Positions 8,767-16,453 of a stretch of 64,000 nt of DNA are shown here, piece after piece. Under the pieces are notes generated by a model. That model did no database searches. It saw only the letters and a list, made by a program, of their open reading frames with translations, and was not told the DNA's origin. Source of the stretch: Mycolicibacterium alvei (lineage in GTDB: Bacteria > Actinomycetota > Actinomycetes > Mycobacteriales > Mycobacteriaceae). The stretch covers positions 186,001 through 250,000 of the forward strand of contig NZ_AP022566.1 in the NCBI RefSeq assembly GCF_010727325.1, given 5' to 3'. The translations under genes and the position numbers were made by a program. How positions within the stretch are numbered: position 1 is the first letter of the stretch; each line of letters begins with the position of its first letter.

Positions 8767-9675
8767 CTATCGCGGCCGGATGTACTGCCAGGTGTCCCCT
8801 ACCCGCCGGCTCAGGTGAACTTGTACCCGCCGCCACGCAGGCCGGGTGAGTTTGAGGGCATAGGCGTTGGCGTACAGCGACTCTGGAAGACCGATCGCCT
8901 GGGCCTGAGCGAACGACTTGTGGTCGCGGGAGCGCAGCTCCTGCACGAACTCGCGGTGGGCGATGTCGATGGGAATCTGAGTGAACAGCCCGGCGGTGCG
9001 CGACCATAGTTTTGCGCTGGGAACGTCGGGCTGATAGCCCATTTGTCGTTGCAGGATCGCCAGGATTTCGCCGCGGCGCAGAATTCGGAACACGTGGGAA
9101 TGTTCGATTTGCTGGCTGTGGCTCTTTGCCGATCGCAGTGTGGTGAGTGCGCCGGTTGACTCGACAGCCAGGATGCCAACGTGTTCGGCGGTACGTTCGG
9201 CAATCCGGACAGCGCGTGTGGGTGAAGCGACGACGTTGACGTATTCGAAGCATCGCGAGTACTCACTGAGTTGCAGGTCCAACCTGCCAAGGGTGTCGAG
9301 GTCTGTCTTGATCTCATGGGCGGTGGCGGTCGTTCCGACTGTTACGACGTCGGCGACGGCTTGGCCGGCCGCTAGTTCGAGTAGTGCGTTGACGGGGCGT
9401 GGGGGCTCAGTGGTGCTGGTTGCGTGGCGCAGCAGGGTGTTCTTGTAGACGTACTCGTTGCGGTAAGCGCGAGTGAGCGTTGCATAGCTGCTGTCGAATG
9501 CGGCCGATAGGGTGTCGCGTGGATCAGCTCCGTCGAGCACCGGGAGCAGCTGTTGTGGCAATACCGTTGCGCTTCTGGCCATTTGACGGATCGTTGCCGT
9601 GGAGAAGGCCTGCGCGAGCGTGTGCAGACCAACCGGAGTGGTCGAGCTTTGGCCGGTGCCGGCTCTGGTGGTCAC
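8767..9675 (-). CDS. sce7726-type PD-(D/E)xK nuclease-fold protein
   Basis: 302 residues from a GTG. The segment around residues 115-155 is characteristic: a hydrophobic strand (VADVVTV) followed by HEIKTDLDTLGRLDLQLSEYSRCFEYVNVV, in which the E-x-K and downstream residues match the catalytic core pattern of the sce7726 family. The N-terminal third is helical and the C-terminal half is basic and Arg-rich, suiting nucleic acid contact. Family members are mostly uncharacterised and are often plasmid or prophage borne; a role in defence or DNA processing is possible but not shown. It has its own unit, with a hairpin on each side. Confidence 0.7.
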   Translation of the reverse strand: MTTRAGTGQSSTTPVGLHTLAQAFSTATIRQMARSATVLPQQLLPVLDGADPRDTLSAAFDSSYATLTRAYRNEYVYKNTLLRHATSTTEPPRPVNALLELAAGQAVADVVTVGTTATAHEIKTDLDTLGRLDLQLSEYSRCFEYVNVVASPTRAVRIAERTAEHVGILAVESTGALTTLRSAKSHSQQIEHSHVFRILRRGEILAILQRQMGYQPDVPSAKLWSRTAGLFTQIPIDIAHREFVQELRSRDHKSFAQAQAIGLPESLYANAYALKLTRPAWRRVQVHLSRRVGDTWQYIRPR

Positions 9676-9745
9676 TATCTGAGTGTGCCAATGCCAGCTG
9701 CGCTCAATGTCTGCGTTTTGCCGCTATTTTGGTCCGGCTGAGGGG

Positions 9746-9785
9746 AAAGTGCCCGCGGTCAAGTGATGGTCGCCGCGGGCACTTT
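9746..9785. terminator. strong hairpin, terminator of the zinc peptidase gene
   Basis: A perfect 13-base inverted repeat, AAAGTGCCCGCGG pairing with CCGCGGGCACTTT over a 14-base loop. It sits 13 bases past the end of the minus-strand gene at 9799-11352 and upstream of the next minus-strand gene, so it likely ends the peptidase transcript. Confidence 0.7.
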
Positions 9786-9798
9786 CTGGTGTGGTTGG

Positions 9799-11352
9799 TC
9801 AGGGGAAGCGCTGGTAGCACTGCTCGGCATTGCCGGTGAGGCCGGATCGGAATGCCGCGATGCGGGTGAATCCGGCCGGCACCGTGTTGCCGTCCTTGTC
9901 GCTGGCCACCCAGCCGTTGGTGAGCAAGCCCGCGACGGCTTCGTCGAGGTCTCCTGCGGTGAGTTGGAAGGTGTTGCCCGAGGGCAGTTTGACCGGTTCG
10001 GACATGTCGCGGTTGGCCAGGCCGGTCATGCATGCCGTGCGAAGTGCAGCCGAGGCGCCGGTGAGGGACGCGCCGTGGGCGTGTTGCAGCGCCTGCATGT
10101 ATCGGGAGGTGACGATCGACATTGCAGAGTTGTCGCCTTGCAGGAGAACGCCTTTGGACTCGTCTCCGGAGGCGCCGATCTCTTTAAGCGCTGAGAGGTC
10201 GACGGTGATGGTGTTGGTGGCTGGGCAGTAGTCGGCCGGAGATTTGGTGTCTTGGCCATCTGGGCACGGCGCCGCGTCGTAGGCCAGCTTCGGCGCGTTG
10301 GCCGGGGTGTAGATGGTGTTGAGCAGCTCCATCAGCGCGGTGAGGGTTTCTTCGTTGATCGGGGAGTTGGGCGATTGAAGGTTGCCTTTGTCGTCCTCCT
10401 GCAGGGCGATCGGCAGGTTCGCGCGGCGCTGGTCGATTTCGTCGAGGTTGATCTCGGTGCAGGCGCTGTTGCCAGTGGTGAACCCCATCTGGAAGGCGGT
10501 GACGCGGTCCAGAGCGGTGCCGTGACCGTCTTCGACGAGCTCGCTGTATTCCGGGGTGATGAGCGGGTCACGGATGGCGATGGCGGCGGCAAGGACGCGG
10601 TTGAGGCCATCGCCGGTGTTGATGGTGAACCGTTTCGAGTTGCCCTCGGCGACCCAGCGCATGTAGGAGCCGGCGAAGCAGTCGGCTTGCTGCTCAAACA
10701 CGATGGTCGGCGTGCGCCGGTTGACCAGGCCGGCCATGCGCTGCACTGCGTGACCGTACTCGTGAGCCAGCAATGCGGGGATGCTCATCGTGCCGAAGTA
10801 CTTCTGCCCGGTGGGCACCAGCGCGCCGCGGTCCCAGGCGATCATTCTTTCGCTGTGGCAGTAGAACGCGTTCGGGTTTTTGTACGGGCTCGACCCACAC
10901 AGTTCGCGGGCGGCGGGGTCGGTTGAGTCGTAGGACACCAGGGTCTGGACTGGGCGAAATGCGCCGTCCAGGCCGTTGTAGGCCTGCTTCCAGAACTCCT
11001 CGACGTCATTGACCGACTGGAGTGCCAGTTTGTCTGCGTCACTGTTGTTGGTGTCGATGACGGTCCCTTCCGGTGCCGCCGCATCTCCGCGAAGTCCGCT
11101 GGGGCCGTCGGTGACGGGCATTCCGCCGACGCGGTCGGGGTCATAGAGTCCCGATACCGGTTCGCCCGCAACGACGTTGCCGGCGAATGTGCTGAACAGC
11201 AGGATCGCGGCGGTACCGATGACGACAATCACCACCAAGGTAGCGGCGAAGGCGCGCGCTGCGGCACCCAGCCGGCTCGGCCGCGGGTGGGCGGGCGTGG
11301 TGGAGGGTGTCTCCTGGTCGTTCTTCTTCTTGGCAGTTTTACGGCGAGACAT
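9799..11352 (-). CDS. membrane-anchored neutral zinc metallopeptidase (YpfJ-like)
   Basis: 517 residues. A basic, Lys-rich N-terminus (MSRRKTAKKKN) and a Pro-rich stretch precede one membrane helix near residues 35-58, predicting a type II topology with the catalytic domain outside. The zinc site is LLAHEYGHAVQ, and the downstream FEQQADCFAGSYM gives the third ligand region of the putative neutral zinc metallopeptidase family. Paired cysteines (RELCGSSPYKNPNAFYCHSE; CTEINL; CPDGQD to DYCPA) fit an extracytoplasmic, disulfide-bonded domain. The C-terminal half beyond residue 300 has no recognised domain. The gene lies 18 bases downstream of the XRE regulator gene on the same strand, so the two likely form an operon under the shared-motif promoter near 12185. 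Confidence 0.85.
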   Translation of the reverse strand: MSRRKTAKKKNDQETPSTTPAHPRPSRLGAAARAFAATLVVIVVIGTAAILLFSTFAGNVVAGEPVSGLYDPDRVGGMPVTDGPSGLRGDAAAPEGTVIDTNNSDADKLALQSVNDVEEFWKQAYNGLDGAFRPVQTLVSYDSTDPAARELCGSSPYKNPNAFYCHSERMIAWDRGALVPTGQKYFGTMSIPALLAHEYGHAVQRMAGLVNRRTPTIVFEQQADCFAGSYMRWVAEGNSKRFTINTGDGLNRVLAAAIAIRDPLITPEYSELVEDGHGTALDRVTAFQMGFTTGNSACTEINLDEIDQRRANLPIALQEDDKGNLQSPNSPINEETLTALMELLNTIYTPANAPKLAYDAAPCPDGQDTKSPADYCPATNTITVDLSALKEIGASGDESKGVLLQGDNSAMSIVTSRYMQALQHAHGASLTGASAALRTACMTGLANRDMSEPVKLPSGNTFQLTAGDLDEAVAGLLTNGWVASDKDGNTVPAGFTRIAAFRSGLTGNAEQCYQRFP

Positions 11353-11370
11353 GCGTGCAGGGCTCCGGTT

Positions 11371-12114
11371 TCAGCAGTGGGCAGCGTGTGACTGCAGGAC
11401 AAGTTCGAGGGCGCCGACGGCGGTGTCGGAAATGGGCTGTTCGGCTTCGGCGGCGTTCACGCTGTCGACGGACACGCCAGCGGCGTAAGCGGTTTCGTCG
11501 ACGGTGAGTTTGGTGCGGTGACGGAAGGCATAGAGACGCTGCCCGAGGGTGGGCCCGGGCGCGTGGGCGCACAGCAGCATCAGGTCGTGGTAGGCACGAC
11601 GGACGTCGCTGAGGACGAGTACAGCTTCGACGCTGGTCGCGCGGTGATGGGCGGCGCGGGCACTGGTCTCACGCAACTTGCGCAAATCCTCTAGTAGTGG
11701 CGCGGCCGCGGCGGTGAACCCGGCCCTGGTCGGTGGCGGTAGTTCCCCGATGCGGGTGGTGATGTTGTCCAGCGCAATCTGGGCTGCCTCCACGGTGAGG
11801 GTGATCTGGTGTGCGGCCTCGCCGCACGAGTCCGCGCGACGGTGGTCATTGTCGTTGATTAGACCAGTGCGGATGCGATCTATGGTGCCCAACGGCCACT
11901 GGAGTCGCACTTCGAGTTTTGTGCGGGTGCTTTGCCGTGGCCAGGACCGTCCCCGTTCGAAGGCAACCAGGACACTCTGGCTGATCGTCTTGTCGTCGTT
12001 GAGATCACGTTGGGACAGCCCGAGTCGCTGGCGGCGCTCAGCGACGGCCTGGCCGGCGCGTCGACGCCCAGCGTCGTCGATGGAGCGGGCGAGTGGGCTG
12101 GACATCGTGGTCAT
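11371..12114 (-). CDS. XRE-family HTH regulator, paralogue of the FHA-XRE protein
   Basis: 247 residues from ATG 12114, with AGGAG about ten bases upstream; the frame is open to 12186. The N-terminal HTH is visible in VAERRQRLGLSQRDLNDDKTISQSVLVAFERGRSWPR. A helical middle part and a second HTH-like C-terminal segment (GQRLYAFRHRTKLTVDETAYAAGVSVDSVNAAE) follow. It aligns along its length with residues about 140-375 of the FHA-XRE protein at 31813-32940, sharing FERGRSWPR/FEKGRSWPR and GPTLGQRLYAFRHRTKL/NATLGQRLFAARHRANL, but it lacks the FHA domain. Tandem HTH segments recall the general EspR-type layout. It probably controls itself, the peptidase downstream and nearby sensor genes. Confidence 0.8.
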   Translation of the reverse strand: MTTMSSPLARSIDDAGRRRAGQAVAERRQRLGLSQRDLNDDKTISQSVLVAFERGRSWPRQSTRTKLEVRLQWPLGTIDRIRTGLINDNDHRRADSCGEAAHQITLTVEAAQIALDNITTRIGELPPPTRAGFTAAAAPLLEDLRKLRETSARAAHHRATSVEAVLVLSDVRRAYHDLMLLCAHAPGPTLGQRLYAFRHRTKLTVDETAYAAGVSVDSVNAAEAEQPISDTAVGALELVLQSHAAHC

Positions 12115-12184
12115 CGCTGGGCTGCTCCTGGGCGCTTGGGGTGCATTGCATCCGCGCGGGCTGCACCATCGGTTCCGTTGCGTC

Positions 12185-12195
12185 AAACCATAGCA
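12185..12195 (-). promoter_or_regulatory. copy of the TGCTAYGGTTT promoter motif facing the XRE gene
   Basis: On the minus strand this reads TGCTATGGTTT, one base different from the core of the two plus-strand copies at 12390 and 15202. It lies about 70-80 bases upstream of the XRE start at 12114. The 340-base gap between the divergent XRE gene and the secreted sensor gene therefore carries the motif in both directions. Confidence 0.5.
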
Positions 12196-12380
12196 GTCGC
12201 AGCGTTAATGCGGCAACGGTGCTTCACTTTCGGCCGGTTTTGACGCCACCCTCAAGGCAGAACCGGTGCATTCCGAAGCGGTCAGGAGCGGATTCCCTGC
12301 CCGTAAACACGCCGTTTACCTGCACTTATCGTGCACGCCGCGTTGTCTGCGCCAACTTCACTCGAAGCCGCTGCACCTTT

Positions 12381-12420
12381 CTGTTGCATTGCTACGGTTT
12401 AGTGGGTTAAAGTCGTAGCA
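12381..12420 (+). promoter_or_regulatory. conserved promoter element with TGCTACG/CGTAGCA inverted repeat
   Basis: CTGTTGCATTGCTACGGTTT here is 19 of 20 identical to the element at 15193. It is followed by a TTAAAG-containing stretch and CGTAGCA, so that TGCTACG (12390-12396) and CGTAGCA (12414-12420) form an inverted repeat with a 17-base spacer. The start of the downstream gene is 31 bases further on. This arrangement looks like an operator around promoter elements. Confidence 0.6.
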
Positions 12421-12451
12421 CTTCCAGAACAGGAACTCCGAAGGGAACACC

Positions 12452-13147
12452 ATGATCCGCACCACGACCGCCGCCACCCTGCTCGCCGGCGTTGCCGCCA
12501 CCGTGCTTGCCACTGCCGCGCCGGCAGCCGCCGCGCCGGCAGCCCCGATCCCCACCTTCAACTACGGCACCAAGTCCGGGGAGGTCCTGCTCACCGCAGA
12601 ACAGATCGGCGAGATCACCGATGCACCTGAGATGAGCGTGGTGGGCCGCAGCGACGACCTGATCGATGCGAAGAGCTCGATCAGCCCCAAGGAGTGCCTG
12701 AGCGCGTTCGAACCCGCCCGCGCGGAGTCCTTCTCTGATGCCGATCCCAAGTCGGTCACCATCGAGCAGCTCGCCGACGGCAAGCCGGGCAAGGCCCCCC
12801 ATGTCGTGATCCAGGCCGTGATCGGGTTCAGCGACAAGAGCGAGCTCGGTGACCACATGCGTGCCACCGCGCGGAGCTGGAAATCGTGTGGCGGACAAAC
12901 GGTCACCACGACCTCCAAGTCCGGCGATGAGGTCGAGTGGCAGCTCAGCGACCCGTCGACCAAGCAGGACGACACCATCCTGGTCATCTCGCAGCGCTCG
13001 GGGAAGGCCAACTGCGAGCGTGCCATTGCCGGCTACGGCGCCACGTTCATCGACGTCATGTCGTGCAGCTTCGAAGGCGGGCGCGCGACCGGTCAGGCCG
13101 AGGACATCGCTGCTCAGATCAGCGCCAACCTCGCCGACCAGAAGTGA
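12452..13147 (+). CDS. secreted PknH-type sensor-domain protein
   Basis: 231 residues. An N-terminal signal peptide (basic start, hydrophobic run, AAPAAAAPAAP) predicts export by Sec; there is no lipobox cysteine. The mature part (from about residue 35) resembles the extracellular PknH_C fold: an opening LLTAEQIGEITDAPEM element, a central VVIQAVIGFSDKSEL strand, WKSCGG, CERAI, and a closing strand with a cysteine (FIDVMSCSF). Cysteine positions match the disulfide pattern of that family. It is the only free secreted version here, the other copies being membrane-anchored. It starts a short operon with two small downstream genes and lies behind the conserved promoter element. Confidence 0.8.
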   Translation: MIRTTTAATLLAGVAATVLATAAPAAAAPAAPIPTFNYGTKSGEVLLTAEQIGEITDAPEMSVVGRSDDLIDAKSSISPKECLSAFEPARAESFSDADPKSVTIEQLADGKPGKAPHVVIQAVIGFSDKSELGDHMRATARSWKSCGGQTVTTTSKSGDEVEWQLSDPSTKQDDTILVISQRSGKANCERAIAGYGATFIDVMSCSFEGGRATGQAEDIAAQISANLADQK

Positions 13148-13202
13148 CTTTGACAGTCACATCTTCGTTCCCACTCCGATTACGCAGCAGAGGATTTGAC
13201 CA

Positions 13203-13421
13203 ATGATGGCCGCTGTCGACGGCACTGCTCGGCCGGGGGTTGGTGATGAGTTCTCCGACGCTGACGAGTTCACCATGCTGTCGCGCTACGCGCAGGCGTT
13301 GATCGCTGGATGCCATGAGGTCCTGTCCAGCACACCTGGTGATGCTCGGGCCAAAGCAGATCTTCGAGCACTTCTGGACGAGGGGCCGCCTCGTGGTCGG
13401 CCCCTCAGGGATCCCCGATGA
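13203..13421 (+). CDS. small hypothetical protein, 72 aa
   Basis: Starts 56 bases after the secreted sensor gene; its TGA overlaps the ATG of the next gene (ATGA), which supports it being translated. The product is acidic in the first half with one helix (FTMLSRYAQALIAGCHEVL) and ends basic. A perfect GAGGGGCCG/CGGCCCCTC hairpin (13380-13406) lies inside its last codons and might act as an attenuator before the next gene. Confidence 0.5.
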   Translation: MMAAVDGTARPGVGDEFSDADEFTMLSRYAQALIAGCHEVLSSTPGDARAKADLRALLDEGPPRGRPLRDPR

Positions 13422-13699
13422 CAGGCGGGACTCGGCAGATGCGATTGTCCCCCAACCTTTCTCGCTGTTCGAAACGAGTAATCGACGTGCTACTGATTGC
13501 CATGCTTCTATCGGCTCTGGCCGAGGTGCCCATCAAGGATCTGCGGTTGGCCCTGGGCTTGTCGTTGCTCGCGTTGATCCTGCGTATCGCCATCGGCGTC
13601 CTGAAGGTGGTCGGTCAGCACCACGCTGAGAAAGAGGCGCCTGCACCACCCTTCTGCGACCCCGGTCCCTCGATCGGGCATCGGTGTCCGGCGATCTGA
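13418..13699 (+). CDS. small membrane protein, 93 aa
   Basis: Overlaps the preceding gene by four bases (ATGA). Two hydrophobic segments are visible (VIDVLLIAMLLSALAEV and LALGLSLLALILRIAIGVL) after a basic N-terminus, predicting a small two-helix membrane protein with a His/Pro-rich tail. No family was recognised. Being coupled to a secreted sensor operon, it may be an accessory of that system. Confidence 0.55.
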   Translation: MTGGTRQMRLSPNLSRCSKRVIDVLLIAMLLSALAEVPIKDLRLALGLSLLALILRIAIGVLKVVGQHHAEKEAPAPPFCDPGPSIGHRCPAI

Positions 13700-13804
13700 T
13701 GCACCACCGCCTGAGCACCGCGAAGAAACCATCGGTCCGATCGGGCTGCATGCCGGCCCGCACGGGCCGCTCACGCCGAACCAGAAGCGGAGCGGCCTGC
13801 GCGG

Positions 13805-14704
13805 CTAGGCCGGGACCCCGTTCTGTTTGACCCATGACTGCAGGCCGGGCACGAGGTTTTCGACTACCACTCCCCCTGGTTGGCTGCTGAGCTCACGCAG
13901 CAGCTTGCGGGCGGTCGTCGCAAATTTCTTTTCGGCCCTGGCCCGGCACTCGGCCAGCAGGTGTTCTTTGTCCACGCCAAGTTTGACGGCCAGCGCGTTG
14001 GCCGTGGTGTCGATGCTTCGCACCCAGTCCTGCCCAGATGGATGCGCGTCGCCGTACCACAGGAGGCTGTCGAGTCCCGAAGCGATCGCATTGGTGGCCG
14101 CGCGTTCGGTCTTAAAGAGCTGTTTGCCGCTGGCCGGGTCGATGACCGCGGCCGCGGCCTTGGCTTGCGCCTTGTCGGCCTTCTCAGCGTCGCGCCGTTC
14201 GCGTTCGACATCGGCTGGCCGGCGAATCTCCCCGACTCGAGTGAGCGCCTCCACTGGCGCCGACGGGTAGCAGATCGTACAGGCGAGTTCTCCTGCTGCC
14301 CAGACGATTTCTTCTTCTGACTTTCCGCTGTAATCGGTCAGCCAGGCGTAGCGCGTCGACGCATAGCACGAACTACAGCGGGTAGAGCTATGGACATGGC
14401 CCCCGTTGTTTTGCACCAGGAACGCGCGGGTCCAGCCGCCGCGGCGTACATACTCGGCCTCCAGCGGTGCGATTCGGCCGGCCAGGTCTTGCGCCTTGGC
14501 GCGCTGCTGCTCGGCCTGCTCCTCGTAGAACTTGGCCTTCACGGGGTCGGGTCGCTGGTGTCGTCGGCCTTCGGCCGATTCCTGCGCCAGCTTGGCGAAC
14601 TGCTCGGCGCGGCTGCGTACCACCGCCAGTTGGTAGCCCAGGTCGTTGAGCACAGCGTCGATCTCGGCGGGTGTCTTGGCTTGCAGCAGCAGCAGATCGG
14701 TCAT
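13805..14704 (-). CDS. hypothetical protein with paired-cysteine motif
   Basis: 299 residues from ATG 14704, preceded by AGGAGGACCCCG, a strong ribosome binding site. The N-terminal half is a long charged helix (residues about 10-90), probably coiled-coil. The middle contains HVHSSTRCSSCYASTRYAWL and, about 30 residues on, ELACTICYPSAP. The two CxxC pairs plus histidines suggest a zinc-binding knuckle. The C-terminal third is again helical and basic. Similar proteins occur in actinobacterial phages and plasmids without known function. It is divergent from the RHH gene at 14779, and the two share an operator region. Confidence 0.7.
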   Translation of the reverse strand: MTDLLLLQAKTPAEIDAVLNDLGYQLAVVRSRAEQFAKLAQESAEGRRHQRPDPVKAKFYEEQAEQQRAKAQDLAGRIAPLEAEYVRRGGWTRAFLVQNNGGHVHSSTRCSSCYASTRYAWLTDYSGKSEEEIVWAAGELACTICYPSAPVEALTRVGEIRRPADVERERRDAEKADKAQAKAAAAVIDPASGKQLFKTERAATNAIASGLDSLLWYGDAHPSGQDWVRSIDTTANALAVKLGVDKEHLLAECRARAEKKFATTARKLLRELSSQPGGVVVENLVPGLQSWVKQNGVPA

Positions 14705-14724
14705 CGGGGTCCTCCTACCCAAAT

Positions 14725-14776
14725 AAATGGCTTGCCATTTAAACTAGCGCGAACGATTGAAAATGGCAAGCCGTTT
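14725..14776. promoter_or_regulatory. pair of inverted operators in a divergent promoter
   Basis: AAATGGCTTGCCATTT at 14725-14740 and AAATGGCAAGCCGTTT at 14761-14776 are near-perfect reverse complements of each other, 36 bases apart, and each is nearly palindromic. They fill the 74-base gap between the divergent genes. The RHH-like product of the plus-strand gene is the obvious candidate binder. Confidence 0.65.
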
Positions 14777-14778
14777 AT

Positions 14779-15024
14779 GTGAGAATCCAGAGCGTGGCAG
14801 AACAGAAAGGCTCAGACAGAGACCCGGCAATGACCGTTCGCATGCCAAAGGGCCTGAGAGAAGTTGCGCGCAAAGCGCTCTCGGCACGCGACCGGAAGTT
14901 GGGCGACTTTGTCGTCGCGTGCATGAATGCCTTACGCGAGAACCCCGACGACCTCCTGGAGAGACTCGCACCACACTGGCCAGAACCTAACCGCCGAGGC
15001 CGCCCACCGAAGCATCGCAGCTGA
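14779..15024 (+). CDS. small RHH-like DNA-binding protein, 81 aa
   Basis: GTG start at 14779; in-frame starts at 14794 (GTG) or 14830 (ATG) are possible, since the operator touches the first start. The core MTVRMPKGLREVARKALSARD followed by a helix (LGDFVVACMNALRENPDDLLERL) fits a ribbon-helix-helix fold: a short strand then two helices. The C-terminus is basic (PNRRGRPPKHRS). It probably represses its own and the divergent promoter through the paired operators next to it. Confidence 0.6.
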   Translation: MRIQSVAEQKGSDRDPAMTVRMPKGLREVARKALSARDRKLGDFVVACMNALRENPDDLLERLAPHWPEPNRRGRPPKHRS

Positions 15025-15192
15025 CACTGCCCCTGCCCGACCTGGACGTTCCGCCCATTCATGGATCCAGTTGGTGCGGGCGCAACTTCCAAACGATTGA
15101 CCCGTCCCCTGCTGCGTGACGGGGCCGCAATGAACGGCCGCCAGAACAGAGGCCACAGGCTCCACCCGCCACGCATGCGGCAGCATTTCAAA

Positions 15193-15231
15193 CTGTTGCA
15201 CTGCTACGGTTTGAGCGTTATAGTCCTAGCA
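15193..15231 (+). promoter_or_regulatory. second copy of the conserved promoter element
   Basis: CTGTTGCACTGCTACGGTTT matches the element at 12381 in 19 of 20 bases. It is followed by TTATAGTCCTAGCA, aligned with TTAAAGTCGTAGCA of the first copy with a one-base length change between the halves. The start of the downstream sensor gene is about 110 bases away, leaving room for a long leader. Confidence 0.6.
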
Positions 15232-15342
15232 ACGCTTCGGTTACAGGATGGAATTGCTTCGATTACCGGGTCCCGTGGCGTAGCACGAGGAGCCTGGGTC
15301 CACCTGGCGCTTCAGCCCCACTGTCTTGCCAGAGAGGACACC

Positions 15343-16353
15343 ATGGACACACGATTCCAGGCCGGCGCCGGCCACGGCGAAGAGGCCACCGTCCAGGTTC
15401 AACAGATGCCACGCCCTCAGGCCGCTCAGGCCGGATACTCCGCCTACCAGCACCCCTCGGCTGGCACACTGCCGCATTCGGCACCCGCTCCCCACCCTCC
15501 CCACCCGGGTGTCGCGCCCTGGCAACAGCCCACTGCGGGCGCCTGGAGCGCACCTGCACCTGGCAACGGATACCCGCAAGCTCCGGGTCAGCCGCCCGGG
15601 GGCCGCGGATCGGCCAAATGGTGGGGCGTGGCCATCGGGGTCCTGGTCCTGATCGTGGCAGTCCTGGTGGGCTGGATGGCGATCCCGTTCGGCAAGGACA
15701 AAGAGCCCAGCTCCCAGGATCAGACGCCGGCCCAGACTGCCGAGGATCCCGCGGCCGAGCCGGTGAAGGTGACCGCGTTGACCGGGTTGCTCTTGAGCCC
15801 GACCGAGGCCGCCTCGGCTATCGGTGTGCCGACCATGGGCCCCAGCAAGGACACCGGCTTGCGTGTGCTTGAACGGATGGGAGCGGGCTCGGCGATCGAC
15901 CAGGAGTGCATGATCATGTGGCCCGGGTCGTTGGCAGGCTACGAGGGCAGCGGATACACCGCTGTCAGGCGCCAGTACCTGACGAGCCCGGAAAACGGCA
16001 CCAAACTGGGCCAGACCGTGGTGTCATTCAACGACGCGGCCGCCGCTGAAAACTACATTGCTGCAGCCAAACCCAAGCTGAACAAGTGCGCCAACCGCAA
16101 TGTCAACTACCGTCCCATCGACGAGCCGAACGCGCCGAACAGGTATTGGTCGGTCGGCGCAGTCAACGAATCCAACGGGGTCTTGAGCGTGTCCCAGGTC
16201 CAAGAAGGCGCCGACGGCTGGGTATGCCAGCGAGCGTTGGCGTCACGCAACAACATCGTGATCGACTTCTTCGTATGCGGTGACAACTTGGCGCCGTCGG
16301 TAGTGACCCCGGTCGCCGACAAGATCGGGGAAAAGGTACAGGCCGAGGAGTGA
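15343..16353 (+). CDS. membrane-anchored PknH-type sensor-domain protein
   Basis: 336 residues from ATG 15343, with AGAGAGGA upstream; the longer frame from 15061 is not supported. A Pro/Gln/Ala-rich cytoplasmic part of about 85 residues is followed by one membrane helix (VAIGVLVLIVAVLVGWMAI) and an extracellular PknH_C-type domain of about 190 residues opening with LTGLLLSPTEAASAIG and closing with RNNIVIDFFVCG. Cysteines at CMIMWP, KCANR, VCQRA and VCG fit the two-disulfide pattern. Unlike PknH it has no kinase domain; the cytoplasmic part holds no obvious catalytic motif. It heads a same-strand series of four such genes. Confidence 0.85.
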   Translation: MDTRFQAGAGHGEEATVQVQQMPRPQAAQAGYSAYQHPSAGTLPHSAPAPHPPHPGVAPWQQPTAGAWSAPAPGNGYPQAPGQPPGGRGSAKWWGVAIGVLVLIVAVLVGWMAIPFGKDKEPSSQDQTPAQTAEDPAAEPVKVTALTGLLLSPTEAASAIGVPTMGPSKDTGLRVLERMGAGSAIDQECMIMWPGSLAGYEGSGYTAVRRQYLTSPENGTKLGQTVVSFNDAAAAENYIAAAKPKLNKCANRNVNYRPIDEPNAPNRYWSVGAVNESNGVLSVSQVQEGADGWVCQRALASRNNIVIDFFVCGDNLAPSVVTPVADKIGEKVQAEE

Positions 16354-16453
16354 GGCGACCTGATCGGGCCTGCAGCGGGCACGCCTCCCAGCCGTGCAGC
16401 GAACTTTCGGCCTTCCTGATCGAGATGATCACCGAGCGAACAGAGGACCAGAG

